Shown: piece by piece, positions 42,047 through 49,792 of the stretch
Position numbering within the stretch: the stretch's first letter is position 1
Layout of the letters: every line of letters starts with the position of its first letter
NCBI RefSeq assembly: GCF_009455625.1
Contig: NZ_QPEQ01000001.1
Coordinates: 2,108,001-2,172,000 of the forward strand
DNA: 64,000 nucleotides
Reading direction: 5' to 3'
Source of the DNA: Paraburkholderia bonniea
Lineage (GTDB): Bacteria; Pseudomonadota; Gammaproteobacteria; Burkholderiales; Burkholderiaceae
Notes under the pieces: generated by a model
Seen by the model: the letters and a program-made list of their open reading frames with translations, nothing else
What the model was told of the DNA's origin: nothing
Database searches by the model: none
Program-made: the position numbers and the translations under genes

Positions 42047-42478
42047 ATGGGAGTGCAACGGAAAATCATCGTCCACGTGCCGCACACAGTACCGACGGCA
42101 CCATCGGCCAAATCGCAGTTTGTCTACGGCATCGAAGAAATCGTAGACGGGATCGAACAGGAACTTGAGCTGCCAGACGCGTCGCTGCTGATGGCCGACG
42201 ATGTGCCTACCGGCTCGCGCCTCGACTGGCTGTTCCAGATGCCTAGCCTGCGCGATCAGGTAGGACGTGACCTGCAACCCGCGCGCCGCCTGATGGTGGC
42301 GACTTCGCGCCATGCGCTCGATATGAACCTGCAACGGCTGCGGCTGCGCTTGCACCGCCTGCGTCAGGCCTATCCCGAACATGCCGCGTTGCTGGATGAA
42401 GCAGAAGAAATTCTGCAGGACTTCAATGCGTCGAAGAACCTGCTTCACATGTACATGAACGCCTTGCTCCAGGGATGA
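42047..42478 (+). CDS. sctX: SctX (YscX-like) early secreted protein
   Basis: Encodes 143 aa. The N-terminal half is strand-like and polar (IGIEEIVDGIEQELELPD-type). The C-terminal half is two amphipathic helices (RRLMVATSRHALDMNLQRLR, then LDEAEEILQDFNASKNLLHM). YscX is a small Ysc-class protein of this shape that is secreted and binds YscY and YscV. Assignment rests mainly on size, helical C-terminus and position between a SycN-like gene and a small TPR gene before sctV. SctX and SctY occur only in Ysc-type systems, which classifies this T3SS. Confidence 0.75.
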   Translation: MGVQRKIIVHVPHTVPTAPSAKSQFVYGIEEIVDGIEQELELPDASLLMADDVPTGSRLDWLFQMPSLRDQVGRDLQPARRLMVATSRHALDMNLQRLRLRLHRLRQAYPEHAALLDEAEEILQDFNASKNLLHMYMNALLQG

Positions 42479-42930
42479 CCCTCTTGACCGACATCCCGCT
42501 TAGTAGCGCCGGCCACGTCAGCACCGACGCCGACGCCGACACCCACGACCTGCTGGCCACGCTCGGCTTCATGTACTGGCGTCATGGGCGCTCAAGGCAA
42601 GCCCAGGTGCTGTTCGACACGTTGCATCTGTGTGGTGACAACAGTGCGACCACCGCCGCGCTGCGTGCGCTGATGCGCATCGACACCAATGCTCCCGAAG
42701 AAGCCCTGGCGATCATCGAGCACATCAGCGATGCCGACGCGCAACTGTTGCCCATCTTGCTGTTGCTGCGCGCGGAAACTCTCTCCGAGCTCGGTCATAA
42801 AGAAGCCGCAGCCGAAGCAATGCAGCACTTTCTCGACGCCCGGATGCAACAAACCGCGCTAGACGCCGCCGCTGCCGCGCAAGCCGATGCCGCCGATGCC
42901 GCTGCAGACCCCGACTCCACCACACGATGA
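42475..42930 (+). CDS. sctY: SctY (YscY-like) TPR chaperone of SctX
   Basis: Encodes 151 aa. TPR-like units: LLATLGFMYWRHGRSRQAQVLF, AALRALMRIDTNAPEEAL and LLLLRAETLSELGHKEAAAEAM. An Ala/Asp-rich tail extends beyond the usual YscY length of about 114 aa. YscY is a TPR protein that binds YscX and the SctV cytoplasmic domain. ATGA overlaps with both neighbours indicate tight co-translation with sctX and sctV. Confidence 0.78.
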   Translation: MTLLTDIPLSSAGHVSTDADADTHDLLATLGFMYWRHGRSRQAQVLFDTLHLCGDNSATTAALRALMRIDTNAPEEALAIIEHISDADAQLLPILLLLRAETLSELGHKEAAAEAMQHFLDARMQQTALDAAAAAQADAADAAADPDSTTR

Positions 42931-45038
42931 ATCACATGCTGCATACCCTTCGCGCGCAATTCCAGCGCCTGATTTTCGCCGCCATGAGCCGCGGCGACCT
43001 GATGCTGGCCGCTGGCGTGCTCGGCATCATTTTCATCATGATCTTGCCGCTGCCCACGCTGGTGGTGGACATCCTGATCGCGTTCAACATGAGCGTGGCG
43101 GTCACGTTGCTGCTGGTGGCGCTGTATCTGCCCTCGCCGCTGCATTTCGCTTCGTTTCCGTCGGTGCTGCTGGTCACCACGCTGTTCCGTCTTGGCATCA
43201 GCATCGCCACCACCCGGCTGATCCTGTTGCAGGCTGACGCTGGGCACATCGTCTACACCTTCGGTAACTTCGTCGTGGGCGGCAATCTGGTGGTCGGGCT
43301 GGTGGTGTTCCTGATCCTGACCATCGTGCAGTTCGTGGTGATTACCAAGGGCGCGGAGCGGGTAGCTGAAGTTGCTGCGCGCTTTTCGCTGGACGCGATG
43401 CCAGGCAAGCAGATGTCGATTGACGGCGACTTGCGCGCAGGCTCAATCGACATGGACGAAGCGCGCAAACGCCGCTCGCTGGTCGAAAAGGAAAGCCAGC
43501 TGTACGGCGCGATGGATGGCGCGATGAAGTTCGTCAAGGGCGACGCGATCGCCGGGCTCATCATCGTGGCCGTCAACCTGATCGGCGGGCTGATTATCGG
43601 CACGATGCAAAACGGCATGTCGGCCAGCGAAGCCATGAGCACGTACTCCGTGCTCACCATCGGTGACGGCCTGATTGCGCAGATTCCCGCGCTCTTTATC
43701 GCCATCAGCGCAGGGATGATCGTGACCCGGGTGTCGACCGACACCCACAAGGGCAGCAACGTCGGCAAGGACATTTCGGCGCAGGTGCTGGCCCGGCCGC
43801 GCGCGCTGCTGATCGCCGCCGCCGCGATGCTGACCATGGCCCTGATCCCGGGCATGCCCAGCCTGATTTTCGTGATCCTGAGCTTCGCGCTCGCCGCTGT
43901 CGGCTACGCGCTGTCCCAGGCAACGCCCGAGCAGCTCAGCAAGGCCGAAGGTGCCACCTTCGGCGACAGCGGTACCCCGGCAGCCAGTGGCGATTCAACC
44001 GCGCACAAAGCGCCGATGGAATACGCCACGGCCGTGCCCGTGATGCTCGACGTGCATGCCGGGCTCAAGGCGACCTTCGGCGTGCAGGCGTTGAACGACG
44101 AACTGATCGCCGTGCGCCAGGCGCTGTACAACGATCTGGGCGTGCCCTTCCCCGGTATTCAACTGCGCTTTAATCCGGAACTGGAAGCGGGCCGCTACGT
44201 GATCTTGCTTAATGAAGTGCCGGTGGCCTCAGGCCATGTGCGCCCAGAAAGCCTGCTGGTGCGCGAAAGCGCCCGCAATCTCGATGCGCTTGGGGTTGCG
44301 CACGAAACCGAGCGCACCTTCTTGCCGGGCATTCCGACCATCTGGGTCTCGGCCAAGCTCCAGCGGCTGCTAAACGATGCCGGCATCGGGTTTTTCACCC
44401 CGACCAAGATTTTTTCGTACCACCTTGCAGCCGTGCTCAAGCGCTATAGCGCCGACTTCATCGGCATTCAGGAAACCAAGTCGCTGCTGTCTGGCCTGGA
44501 ATCACGCTTTGGCGAACTGATTAAAGAAGCCACACGGATTCTGCCCGCGCAGAAAATCGCTGAAATTCTGCAGCGGCTAGTGTCGGAAGGCGTGTCGATC
44601 CGCAACCTGCGCACGATTCTTGAAGCGCTGATCGAGTGGGGCCAGAAAGAGAAGGATTCGGTGTTGCTGACGGAGTACGTCCGCTCAGCGCTGAAGCGCC
44701 AGATCAGCCATCGCCACAGCAGCAGCCAGAACGTGCTGAGCGCTTACATGCTGACCCCGGACGTCGAAGAAACCCTGCGCGACGCGGTGCGGCAAACCTC
44801 GGCTGGCAGCTATCTGGCGCTTGATCCAGATGTGTCGAAGAAACTGCTGCAAAACATCATTGAGATGGTGGGCGATATCGGTCAGGCCACGTTGCGGCCG
44901 GTATTGCTGACCTCCATGGATATACGCCGGTATCTGCGCAAGATGATTGAGGCCGACCTGTATGAGCTCGCGGTGCTGTCATATCAGGAACTGGCGACTG
45001 AAATCAACATTCAGCCGCTGGGCCGGATTGGCCTCTAA
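42927..45038 (+). CDS. sctV: T3SS export gate protein V
   Basis: Encodes 703 aa, the normal length. The N-terminal membrane half (residues 15-335, eight hydrophobic segments) has VVDILIAFNMSVAVTLLLVA and FPSVLLVTTLFRLGISIATT, plus the FHIPEP-type motif FSLDAMPGKQMSIDGDLRAG. The cytoplasmic domain (355-703) forms the nonameric ring that receives chaperone-substrate complexes, with FPGIQLRFNPELEAGRYVIL and LIEWGQKEKDSVLLTEYVR. The stop at 45038 is followed by a hairpin. Confidence 0.98.
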   Translation: MNHMLHTLRAQFQRLIFAAMSRGDLMLAAGVLGIIFIMILPLPTLVVDILIAFNMSVAVTLLLVALYLPSPLHFASFPSVLLVTTLFRLGISIATTRLILLQADAGHIVYTFGNFVVGGNLVVGLVVFLILTIVQFVVITKGAERVAEVAARFSLDAMPGKQMSIDGDLRAGSIDMDEARKRRSLVEKESQLYGAMDGAMKFVKGDAIAGLIIVAVNLIGGLIIGTMQNGMSASEAMSTYSVLTIGDGLIAQIPALFIAISAGMIVTRVSTDTHKGSNVGKDISAQVLARPRALLIAAAAMLTMALIPGMPSLIFVILSFALAAVGYALSQATPEQLSKAEGATFGDSGTPAASGDSTAHKAPMEYATAVPVMLDVHAGLKATFGVQALNDELIAVRQALYNDLGVPFPGIQLRFNPELEAGRYVILLNEVPVASGHVRPESLLVRESARNLDALGVAHETERTFLPGIPTIWVSAKLQRLLNDAGIGFFTPTKIFSYHLAAVLKRYSADFIGIQETKSLLSGLESRFGELIKEATRILPAQKIAEILQRLVSEGVSIRNLRTILEALIEWGQKEKDSVLLTEYVRSALKRQISHRHSSSQNVLSAYMLTPDVEETLRDAVRQTSAGSYLALDPDVSKKLLQNIIEMVGDIGQATLRPVLLTSMDIRRYLRKMIEADLYELAVLSYQELATEINIQPLGRIGL

Positions 45039-45052
45039 CGTAACGGATGGGG

Positions 45053-45072
45053 GCTGGGCTCTGGTGCCCAGC
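45053..45072 (+). terminator. Weak hairpin after sctV
   Basis: GCTGGGC-TCTGGT-GCCCAGC, a 7-bp stem followed by AAAACAG. It may only attenuate, because sctD downstream shows no promoter box of its own. Confidence 0.4.
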
Positions 45073-45166
45073 AAAACAGACATGCAAGCGATCACCACCT
45101 GTCAGCGGGGGGATTCTGGTCACTCACGGCGGCCTTGCGGCTCGCCGTTCACCCCGCTACGCCGCC

Positions 45167-45214
45167 TGATGCACGGCCTGATGCATGACTTGATACACCA
45201 CTTGATGCACAACT
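45167..45214. repeat. 12-bp tandem repeat, four copies
   Basis: CTGATGCACGGC, CTGATGCATGAC, TTGATACACCAC, TTGATGCACAAC: four units in 12-bp phase ending at the STAS stop codon. Confidence 0.75.
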
Positions 45215-45564
45215 TATTGCGCCGCCAGCGCCGCCTCAACCGAAGCGGCCGTTTCAAACAGAATCAGAAAACCACAGGTTTCAAACACCTGTTGCACCAG
45301 CCCATGCAAACCCACCAGCACCATACGGCCATGCATTGCGTGCAACTGCTTGCCCGCGATCAGGATGGAGCGCAAGCCAGCCGAGCTGATGTAAGTCAGT
45401 GCGTCGAAATTGATGATGAGTTGCTTGATATCCGGGTTCAGTGCGTCGCCCAAGGTCTTGCCGAAACCGTCAGAAACGCTGCTGTCGAGCCTGCCAGTCA
45501 GCGCTACGATCAGCGCGTCATCGCGCTGATCTATCGTCGTGCCAAGTGTCTTGCTTTGTGCCAT
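45214..45564 (-). CDS. STAS-domain anti-anti-sigma factor (RsbV/BtrV-like)
   Basis: Encodes 116 aa; GGAGAG precedes ATG 45564. The STAS fold includes DDALIVALTGRLDSSVSDGF and LIINFDALTYISSAGLRSIL, where the SSAGLR serine is the usual phosphorylation site. It is the expected substrate of the RsbW-type kinase (34707-35171) and PP2C phosphatase (37980-40028), although it lies 5-10 kb away, inside the sct operon region and on the opposite strand. Its start is 29 bp from that of sctD, transcribed divergently. Confidence 0.95.
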   Translation of the reverse strand: MAQSKTLGTTIDQRDDALIVALTGRLDSSVSDGFGKTLGDALNPDIKQLIINFDALTYISSAGLRSILIAGKQLHAMHGRMVLVGLHGLVQQVFETCGFLILFETAASVEAALAAQ

Positions 45565-45593
45565 AAGTCTCTCCTGACTTCCCCGTATGCATT

Positions 45594-47195
45594 ATGAGTA
45601 GCGACGATACCTCATATCGCCCGTCAGATGAACTCTATATTGTCTCTGGCGTTCATGGCGGAACCCGGGTGCCGTTGTCACCGGCCGAAAACGAACTGTT
45701 GTCGCTCGGTCAGGACGATGACAACGAGATTGCGCTAGCCGATGACGGGATTGAACCCTTTCACGTGCAGATCCGTCACGAGGACGGCGCATGGCAATTA
45801 CTGCTGCTCGGGCCAGGGAGCAACGAGCTGGGCCAGATACTCGAAACCGAAGTCTGGCTGCCCATGCCAAAGGCGTTTCAGATTGCTGATGTCTGGCTGA
45901 GCGTCGCGCCCGCTGGCAGCACCATGCCCGATCCGCTGGCATGGCAAGCCACGCATGCAACAACTCAGCGCGAACGCGCCGAAACCGAACGCCAGGCCCA
46001 ACGCCGCGCCGCGCTTGAAGAAGCGCGTGAAGCCGGCGCAGAAGACGGCTTCGAAGACAGCACCGAAGGCAGTGGCACAAGCCGCTTCCATGACGAGGAC
46101 GCACGCGACACGTCACCCCGGTGGCGCGAGCGCACGGACGATGATGATGATGATGACGACGATGACGACGAACCGCCATCGAAGCTCGCGCACCATCGCC
46201 GCACCTCCGTGCTGGCGCTGGTGGCGCTAGGCGTCTGCGCGCTGTTGCCGCGCGCGCTGTCGCCGGGTCACCTGGCGTTGCTGCACACCTACGGCTTCGG
46301 CGGCACCGCAACCAGCGCCACCGCGCATGCACCACGCGTTGCCTCCACGGCCAATGCCGTAACCGCTAAAGGCGCGCAATCCCCGCATGCCGCGAGTGCG
46401 GCCAGCGAAGCCGCCGCACGGCCGATCAATCCGCAGCTCGCGGCGATTCTCGCGCAACCTCACTGGTCAAGCCTGCATGTCTCGCGCCGCGCTGATGGCG
46501 TGGAACTAGTCTCGGGCTCATTGCCCGACCGCGCCAGCTACGACGCGCTGGCCGCACAGCTAGCACGCGTCGTGCCACGTCCAGCGCTCAACGTGCTCAC
46601 CGGCGACGACGTGCGCGACATCGTGCGCAGCACCCTTGATGACTACGCGCCCACGCTCAACCTCGATATCGACAACAAGCGTCATATCAAGCTGAGCGGT
46701 GCCGCGATATCAGCGCAGCAAGTGGACCTGGTGCTCGGCCGGCTACGTCATGCGTTACCTGACTACTACGTCACGACAGGGCAAATCGACTACCCCGCAG
46801 ATATCGTGCGCCGGACCCGTGCCGATCTCGCAGCGGCAGGGCTGCGCCAGGCTGAGGTGCAGTGGGACGGTCAGCGCATCGTGGTGAGTGGCGATTTCAG
46901 CGCGGAGCAAGAGAACTCGCTCGATGGTGCGCTGCATGTGCTCGACGAACGCTATCGCAGCCGCATTCCGTTCACGGCTCACATCGCCCATGCGGGCGCG
47001 GATGCCGCGACTGCGTCGGATAACTCGCTGCCCTTCACCATCCGTTCAGTGATTGGCGGCACCAATCCGTACCTGATGATCTCGGACGGCACAATCGTCT
47101 CCCCCGGTGGCAGCTACCGGGGCTGGCATCTCAAAGCGATCGAAGCCGACCGCATTCTTTTCGATTCTCCCCGCCTCCTGATGGTGCAACGATGA
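45594..47195 (+). CDS. sctD: T3SS inner membrane ring protein D
   Basis: Encodes 533 aa. The cytoplasmic FHA-like domain (residues 10-110) has LSLGQDDDNEIALADDGIEP and a LLLLGPGSNELG strand pair. A charged Glu/Arg/Ala linker ends in an unusual run of eleven Asp (near 181-191). The TM segment is near 204-221 (SVLALVALGVCALLPRAL). Periplasmic ring-building domains fill the rest (TLNLDIDNKRHIKLSGAAIS, then IPFTAHIAHAGADA). It forms concentric rings with SctJ. No GGAAC box lies in front; transcription may come through from sctV or from inside the STAS gene. Confidence 0.92.
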   Translation: MSSDDTSYRPSDELYIVSGVHGGTRVPLSPAENELLSLGQDDDNEIALADDGIEPFHVQIRHEDGAWQLLLLGPGSNELGQILETEVWLPMPKAFQIADVWLSVAPAGSTMPDPLAWQATHATTQRERAETERQAQRRAALEEAREAGAEDGFEDSTEGSGTSRFHDEDARDTSPRWRERTDDDDDDDDDDDEPPSKLAHHRRTSVLALVALGVCALLPRALSPGHLALLHTYGFGGTATSATAHAPRVASTANAVTAKGAQSPHAASAASEAAARPINPQLAAILAQPHWSSLHVSRRADGVELVSGSLPDRASYDALAAQLARVVPRPALNVLTGDDVRDIVRSTLDDYAPTLNLDIDNKRHIKLSGAAISAQQVDLVLGRLRHALPDYYVTTGQIDYPADIVRRTRADLAAAGLRQAEVQWDGQRIVVSGDFSAEQENSLDGALHVLDERYRSRIPFTAHIAHAGADAATASDNSLPFTIRSVIGGTNPYLMISDGTIVSPGGSYRGWHLKAIEADRILFDSPRLLMVQR

Positions 47196-47449
47196 ACTCA
47201 AAGCTCCCGCACACCTCATTCCAGCCACCGCCCGAAGCGATGACTGAGCTCGAAACCGAACTGAAAGGCCCACATGGCGAGCAGCGCGCGCAAGCGTTGC
47301 TGGCACAGCTCAAAACCCTCACCGAACGGATCGACCAGGAATTGCGCCGCAAATCCACCCCAGAGCGTTTCAAGGAACTCACCACCATCAAACAGGCGCT
47401 GAGCGCATCCAGCACCGTGATTGAGACTTTCAGCCGCCAGCCTCAGTAA
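47192..47449 (+). CDS. YscE-like small needle chaperone candidate
   Basis: Encodes 85 aa, a helical hairpin: MTELETELKGPHGEQRAQAL and LLAQLKTLTERIDQELRRK, then FKELTTIKQALSASSTVIET. Size, helix-turn-helix shape and place between sctD and sctF match YscE, which together with YscG caps the needle subunit in the cytoplasm. ATGA overlap with sctD. Confidence 0.75.
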   Translation: MNSKLPHTSFQPPPEAMTELETELKGPHGEQRAQALLAQLKTLTERIDQELRRKSTPERFKELTTIKQALSASSTVIETFSRQPQ

Positions 47450-47475
47450 CACCTGTATTTACGGAGATTCACGCC

Positions 47476-47727
47476 ATGCCGACCTATAACCCGTCTAGCA
47501 ACTCACTCAATATCGACGGCTTTGCCGCGATGATTGGCACCTCAGTCGATTCAGCCGAAGCCGATTTGCAATCCACGCTCAATGCGCTTGGCAAATCGCC
47601 CACCGAAGGAGACTTGCTGAAAGCTCAGCAAAAGCTGCAAACGTGGTCGATGGACGTGTCGATGGATGCGACCGTCATTAAGGAAATTGGCGACACGCTG
47701 AAAGGCGTGATTCAGAAAGCGGGATAA
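47476..47727 (+). CDS. sctF: T3SS needle subunit
   Basis: Encodes 83 aa; CGGAG lies nine bases before ATG 47476. The two-helix hairpin is ADLQSTLNALGKSPTEGDLL with LKAQQKLQTWSMDVSMDATV and a hydrophobic C-terminus (KEIGDTLKGVIQKAG). It has the P-x-x motif in the turn and lacks Cys, as in YscF, PrgI and MxiH. An imperfect 9-bp stem (CGCCAGGCC/GGTCTGGCG, near 47752-47785) follows as a possible terminator. Confidence 0.95.
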   Translation: MPTYNPSSNSLNIDGFAAMIGTSVDSAEADLQSTLNALGKSPTEGDLLKAQQKLQTWSMDVSMDATVIKEIGDTLKGVIQKAG

Positions 47728-47791
47728 AACGGCATAAGGACGAGCGAACGCCAGGCCCAGGCTTCAAGTGCCAGGTCTGGCGCATCGCGCC

Positions 47792-47870
47792 GCTGTAGTT
47801 GGCCGCTGTAGTTGGCCGCTGTAGTTGGCCGCTGTAGTTGGCCGTTGTAGTTGGCCGCTGCTAGTTAACC
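47792..47870. repeat. 13-bp tandem repeat, five to six copies
   Basis: GCTGTAGTTGGCC four times in perfect phase, then GTTGTAGTTGGCC and a degenerate 14-bp copy. It lies in the 242-bp gap between sctF and the convergent kinase gene. Confidence 0.9.
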
Positions 47871-47969
47871 GTAGCAATTGCAGCCGAAGTGGCCGGTATA
47901 GCCCGCGTGGAAATTAGCCCTTTCGCCAGACACCGCAGCCGTACCGCGAAAACGCACCAACACAGGCTT

Positions 47970-49784
47970 TCAGGCTTGCGCCGGTACATCATTACCCGCC
48001 AGCAGCCGGTCTATCCAGCTGCGCAGCGCATCAACTTCCACCGGCTTGTGCAGCAACGGCATTTCCCGCTCGGCGGCCTGCACCAGACGCGATGGATCAG
48101 TATCGCCACTCACCAGCAGCACCGGAATATCCGGGTCGTTGTATTCCTCGCGCACCCGGTCAATCACCTGAATCCCGGTTTCGTGATCGCGCAGACGGTA
48201 ATCCGTGACGATCAGCGCGGGCTTGTCGCGCATATGGGCGATCTTGCCCAGCAAGCTGTCGCCATTCGATGCGGCCACCACTCGATAGCCCCAACCCTCC
48301 AGCAGCAAGCTCAGCCCTTCGCGGTTTTGCGCGTCATCGTCCACCACCAGAATCAGTTGGCCGGTATGGCGTGCAGTGCTGGCCTGCGCCGCCGTTTCAG
48401 CCTCACGGGCCGCCTCGGCCTCGGCTTCGAGTTGCGGCACCGTGCTCGCGCCACGTTGCACGCTCAGCACAAACACCGTGCCGCGTCCCTCGCGGGAACG
48501 CAGCGTCAACGTGTGGCCCAGCAGCGTCGCAGTGCGCCGCACGATCGCCAGCCCCAAACCCAGCCCCTTGCCCCGGTCGCGCTCAGGGTTCCGCAACTGG
48601 TGAAACTCCCAGAAGATGCGCTCATGCTCGCGTGCCGGAATGCCAGGGCCGGTGTCCCAGACCTCGATGTCGAGCCCCTCGCCCCGCTTCCGGCAGCCCA
48701 CCAGCACACGTCCGCGCACGGTATGCACGATCGCGTTGCTCACCAGGTTGCGCAAGATCCGCTCCAGCAACAGCGGATCGGAGCGCACCACCGCGTGGCT
48801 TGGCCGCACATGCAGCGACAAACCTTTTTGCTGCGCTTGCGGGGTGTATTCGGAGCGAATCTGGTCGAGCAGCGCATCCAGTGAAAACGCTTCGATACGC
48901 GGATGAATTACGCCCGCATCGAGGCGTGAAATATTCAGCAGCGCATCAAACAAATGCCCCATCGCTGAGGTGGCACGCGTGATGTTTTCAACCAGATAAC
49001 GGCTGCGGCTGGAGAGATTTTCGAGCGCCAGCAAGCCGAGAAAGAGGCTCATCGCATGCACCGGCTGGCGCAGGTCATGGCTGGCCGCAGCGAGAAAGCG
49101 GGATTTTTCGAGGTCGCTGCGTTCGGCCGCGTCTTTTTCAAGGCGTACCTGATCGAGCAGCGCGAGGTTTTCATAACCCAGCCGCAACGCATCCAGATGG
49201 GTCTTGTTCATACGGTGAATAAACGCCAGCGTGGCCACCAGATACGCGCTGCCCGCAACCACCAGCGCCAGATGCACAACGGACGGCTGCACCATCAACG
49301 CGAGAAAGGGCGGCGCAAACGCCATCACCTGAAACGCGTACACCACCGGCAACACCATGTAATTCGAATAGATCGCGCCAGTGCCAAGACCAAACAGCAC
49401 GACGATAAAAAATAGCTGGTATTCAAGCGGCACGAAGAAGGTCCACCAGGCGAACGGAAACCCCCATAACGCTCCCGACACCAGGTTGCCCAGCATCATC
49501 TGGCGCAACCAGCGCGGCCCAGCACCGGGCTGGCCGCTGTTGCGGTCGTAATGCAGCATCGCCAGACAGCGCGCAAGCGCGACGCACAGTGTCAGCACCA
49601 GCCATGACATGACTTGCGGCAACGCCACGACGTCGCGCATCACATTCGCCACCACACATGCGCTCAGCGCAGAGCCCGTCAATGCAAACGGAAAACTACG
49701 GCGTAACGATGAAACCTGCACAGCCACGATCCGTTCACCGTAATCGGATGGCTGTGCAGGTAAGTCAGGAAAAAACCGGATCAC
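47970..49784 (-). CDS. Hybrid sensor histidine kinase with C-terminal receiver (paralog of the 3992 gene)
   Basis: Encodes 604 aa. About six hydrophobic segments (residues 30-190) are followed by a HisKA domain (FLAAASHDLRQPVHAMSLFL). The HATPase boxes are NLVSNAIVHT, DTGPGI and GLGLGLAIV. The receiver (residues 475-600) has ILVVDDDAQNREGLSLLLEG, phospho-Asp in VTDYRL and LLHKPVE. The order and many motifs match the kinase at 3992-5881 almost word for word (EIWDTGPGI-type box, IFWEFHQL, NPERDRNKGLGL versus NPERDRGKGLGL). It closes the T3SS block on the right, mirroring the left. Its partner may be the regulator at 55323-56222. Confidence 0.93.
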   Translation of the reverse strand: MIRFFPDLPAQPSDYGERIVAVQVSSLRRSFPFALTGSALSACVVANVMRDVVALPQVMSWLVLTLCVALARCLAMLHYDRNSGQPGAGPRWLRQMMLGNLVSGALWGFPFAWWTFFVPLEYQLFFIVVLFGLGTGAIYSNYMVLPVVYAFQVMAFAPPFLALMVQPSVVHLALVVAGSAYLVATLAFIHRMNKTHLDALRLGYENLALLDQVRLEKDAAERSDLEKSRFLAAASHDLRQPVHAMSLFLGLLALENLSSRSRYLVENITRATSAMGHLFDALLNISRLDAGVIHPRIEAFSLDALLDQIRSEYTPQAQQKGLSLHVRPSHAVVRSDPLLLERILRNLVSNAIVHTVRGRVLVGCRKRGEGLDIEVWDTGPGIPAREHERIFWEFHQLRNPERDRGKGLGLGLAIVRRTATLLGHTLTLRSREGRGTVFVLSVQRGASTVPQLEAEAEAAREAETAAQASTARHTGQLILVVDDDAQNREGLSLLLEGWGYRVVAASNGDSLLGKIAHMRDKPALIVTDYRLRDHETGIQVIDRVREEYNDPDIPVLLVSGDTDPSRLVQAAEREMPLLHKPVEVDALRSWIDRLLAGNDVPAQA

Positions 49785-49792
49785 AACATGAC

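Noticed and set aside
40873..42111. 412-aa minus-strand frame
   Set aside because: It lies antisense across sctW, the SycN-like and sctX genes, all of which form a coherent plus-strand operon.
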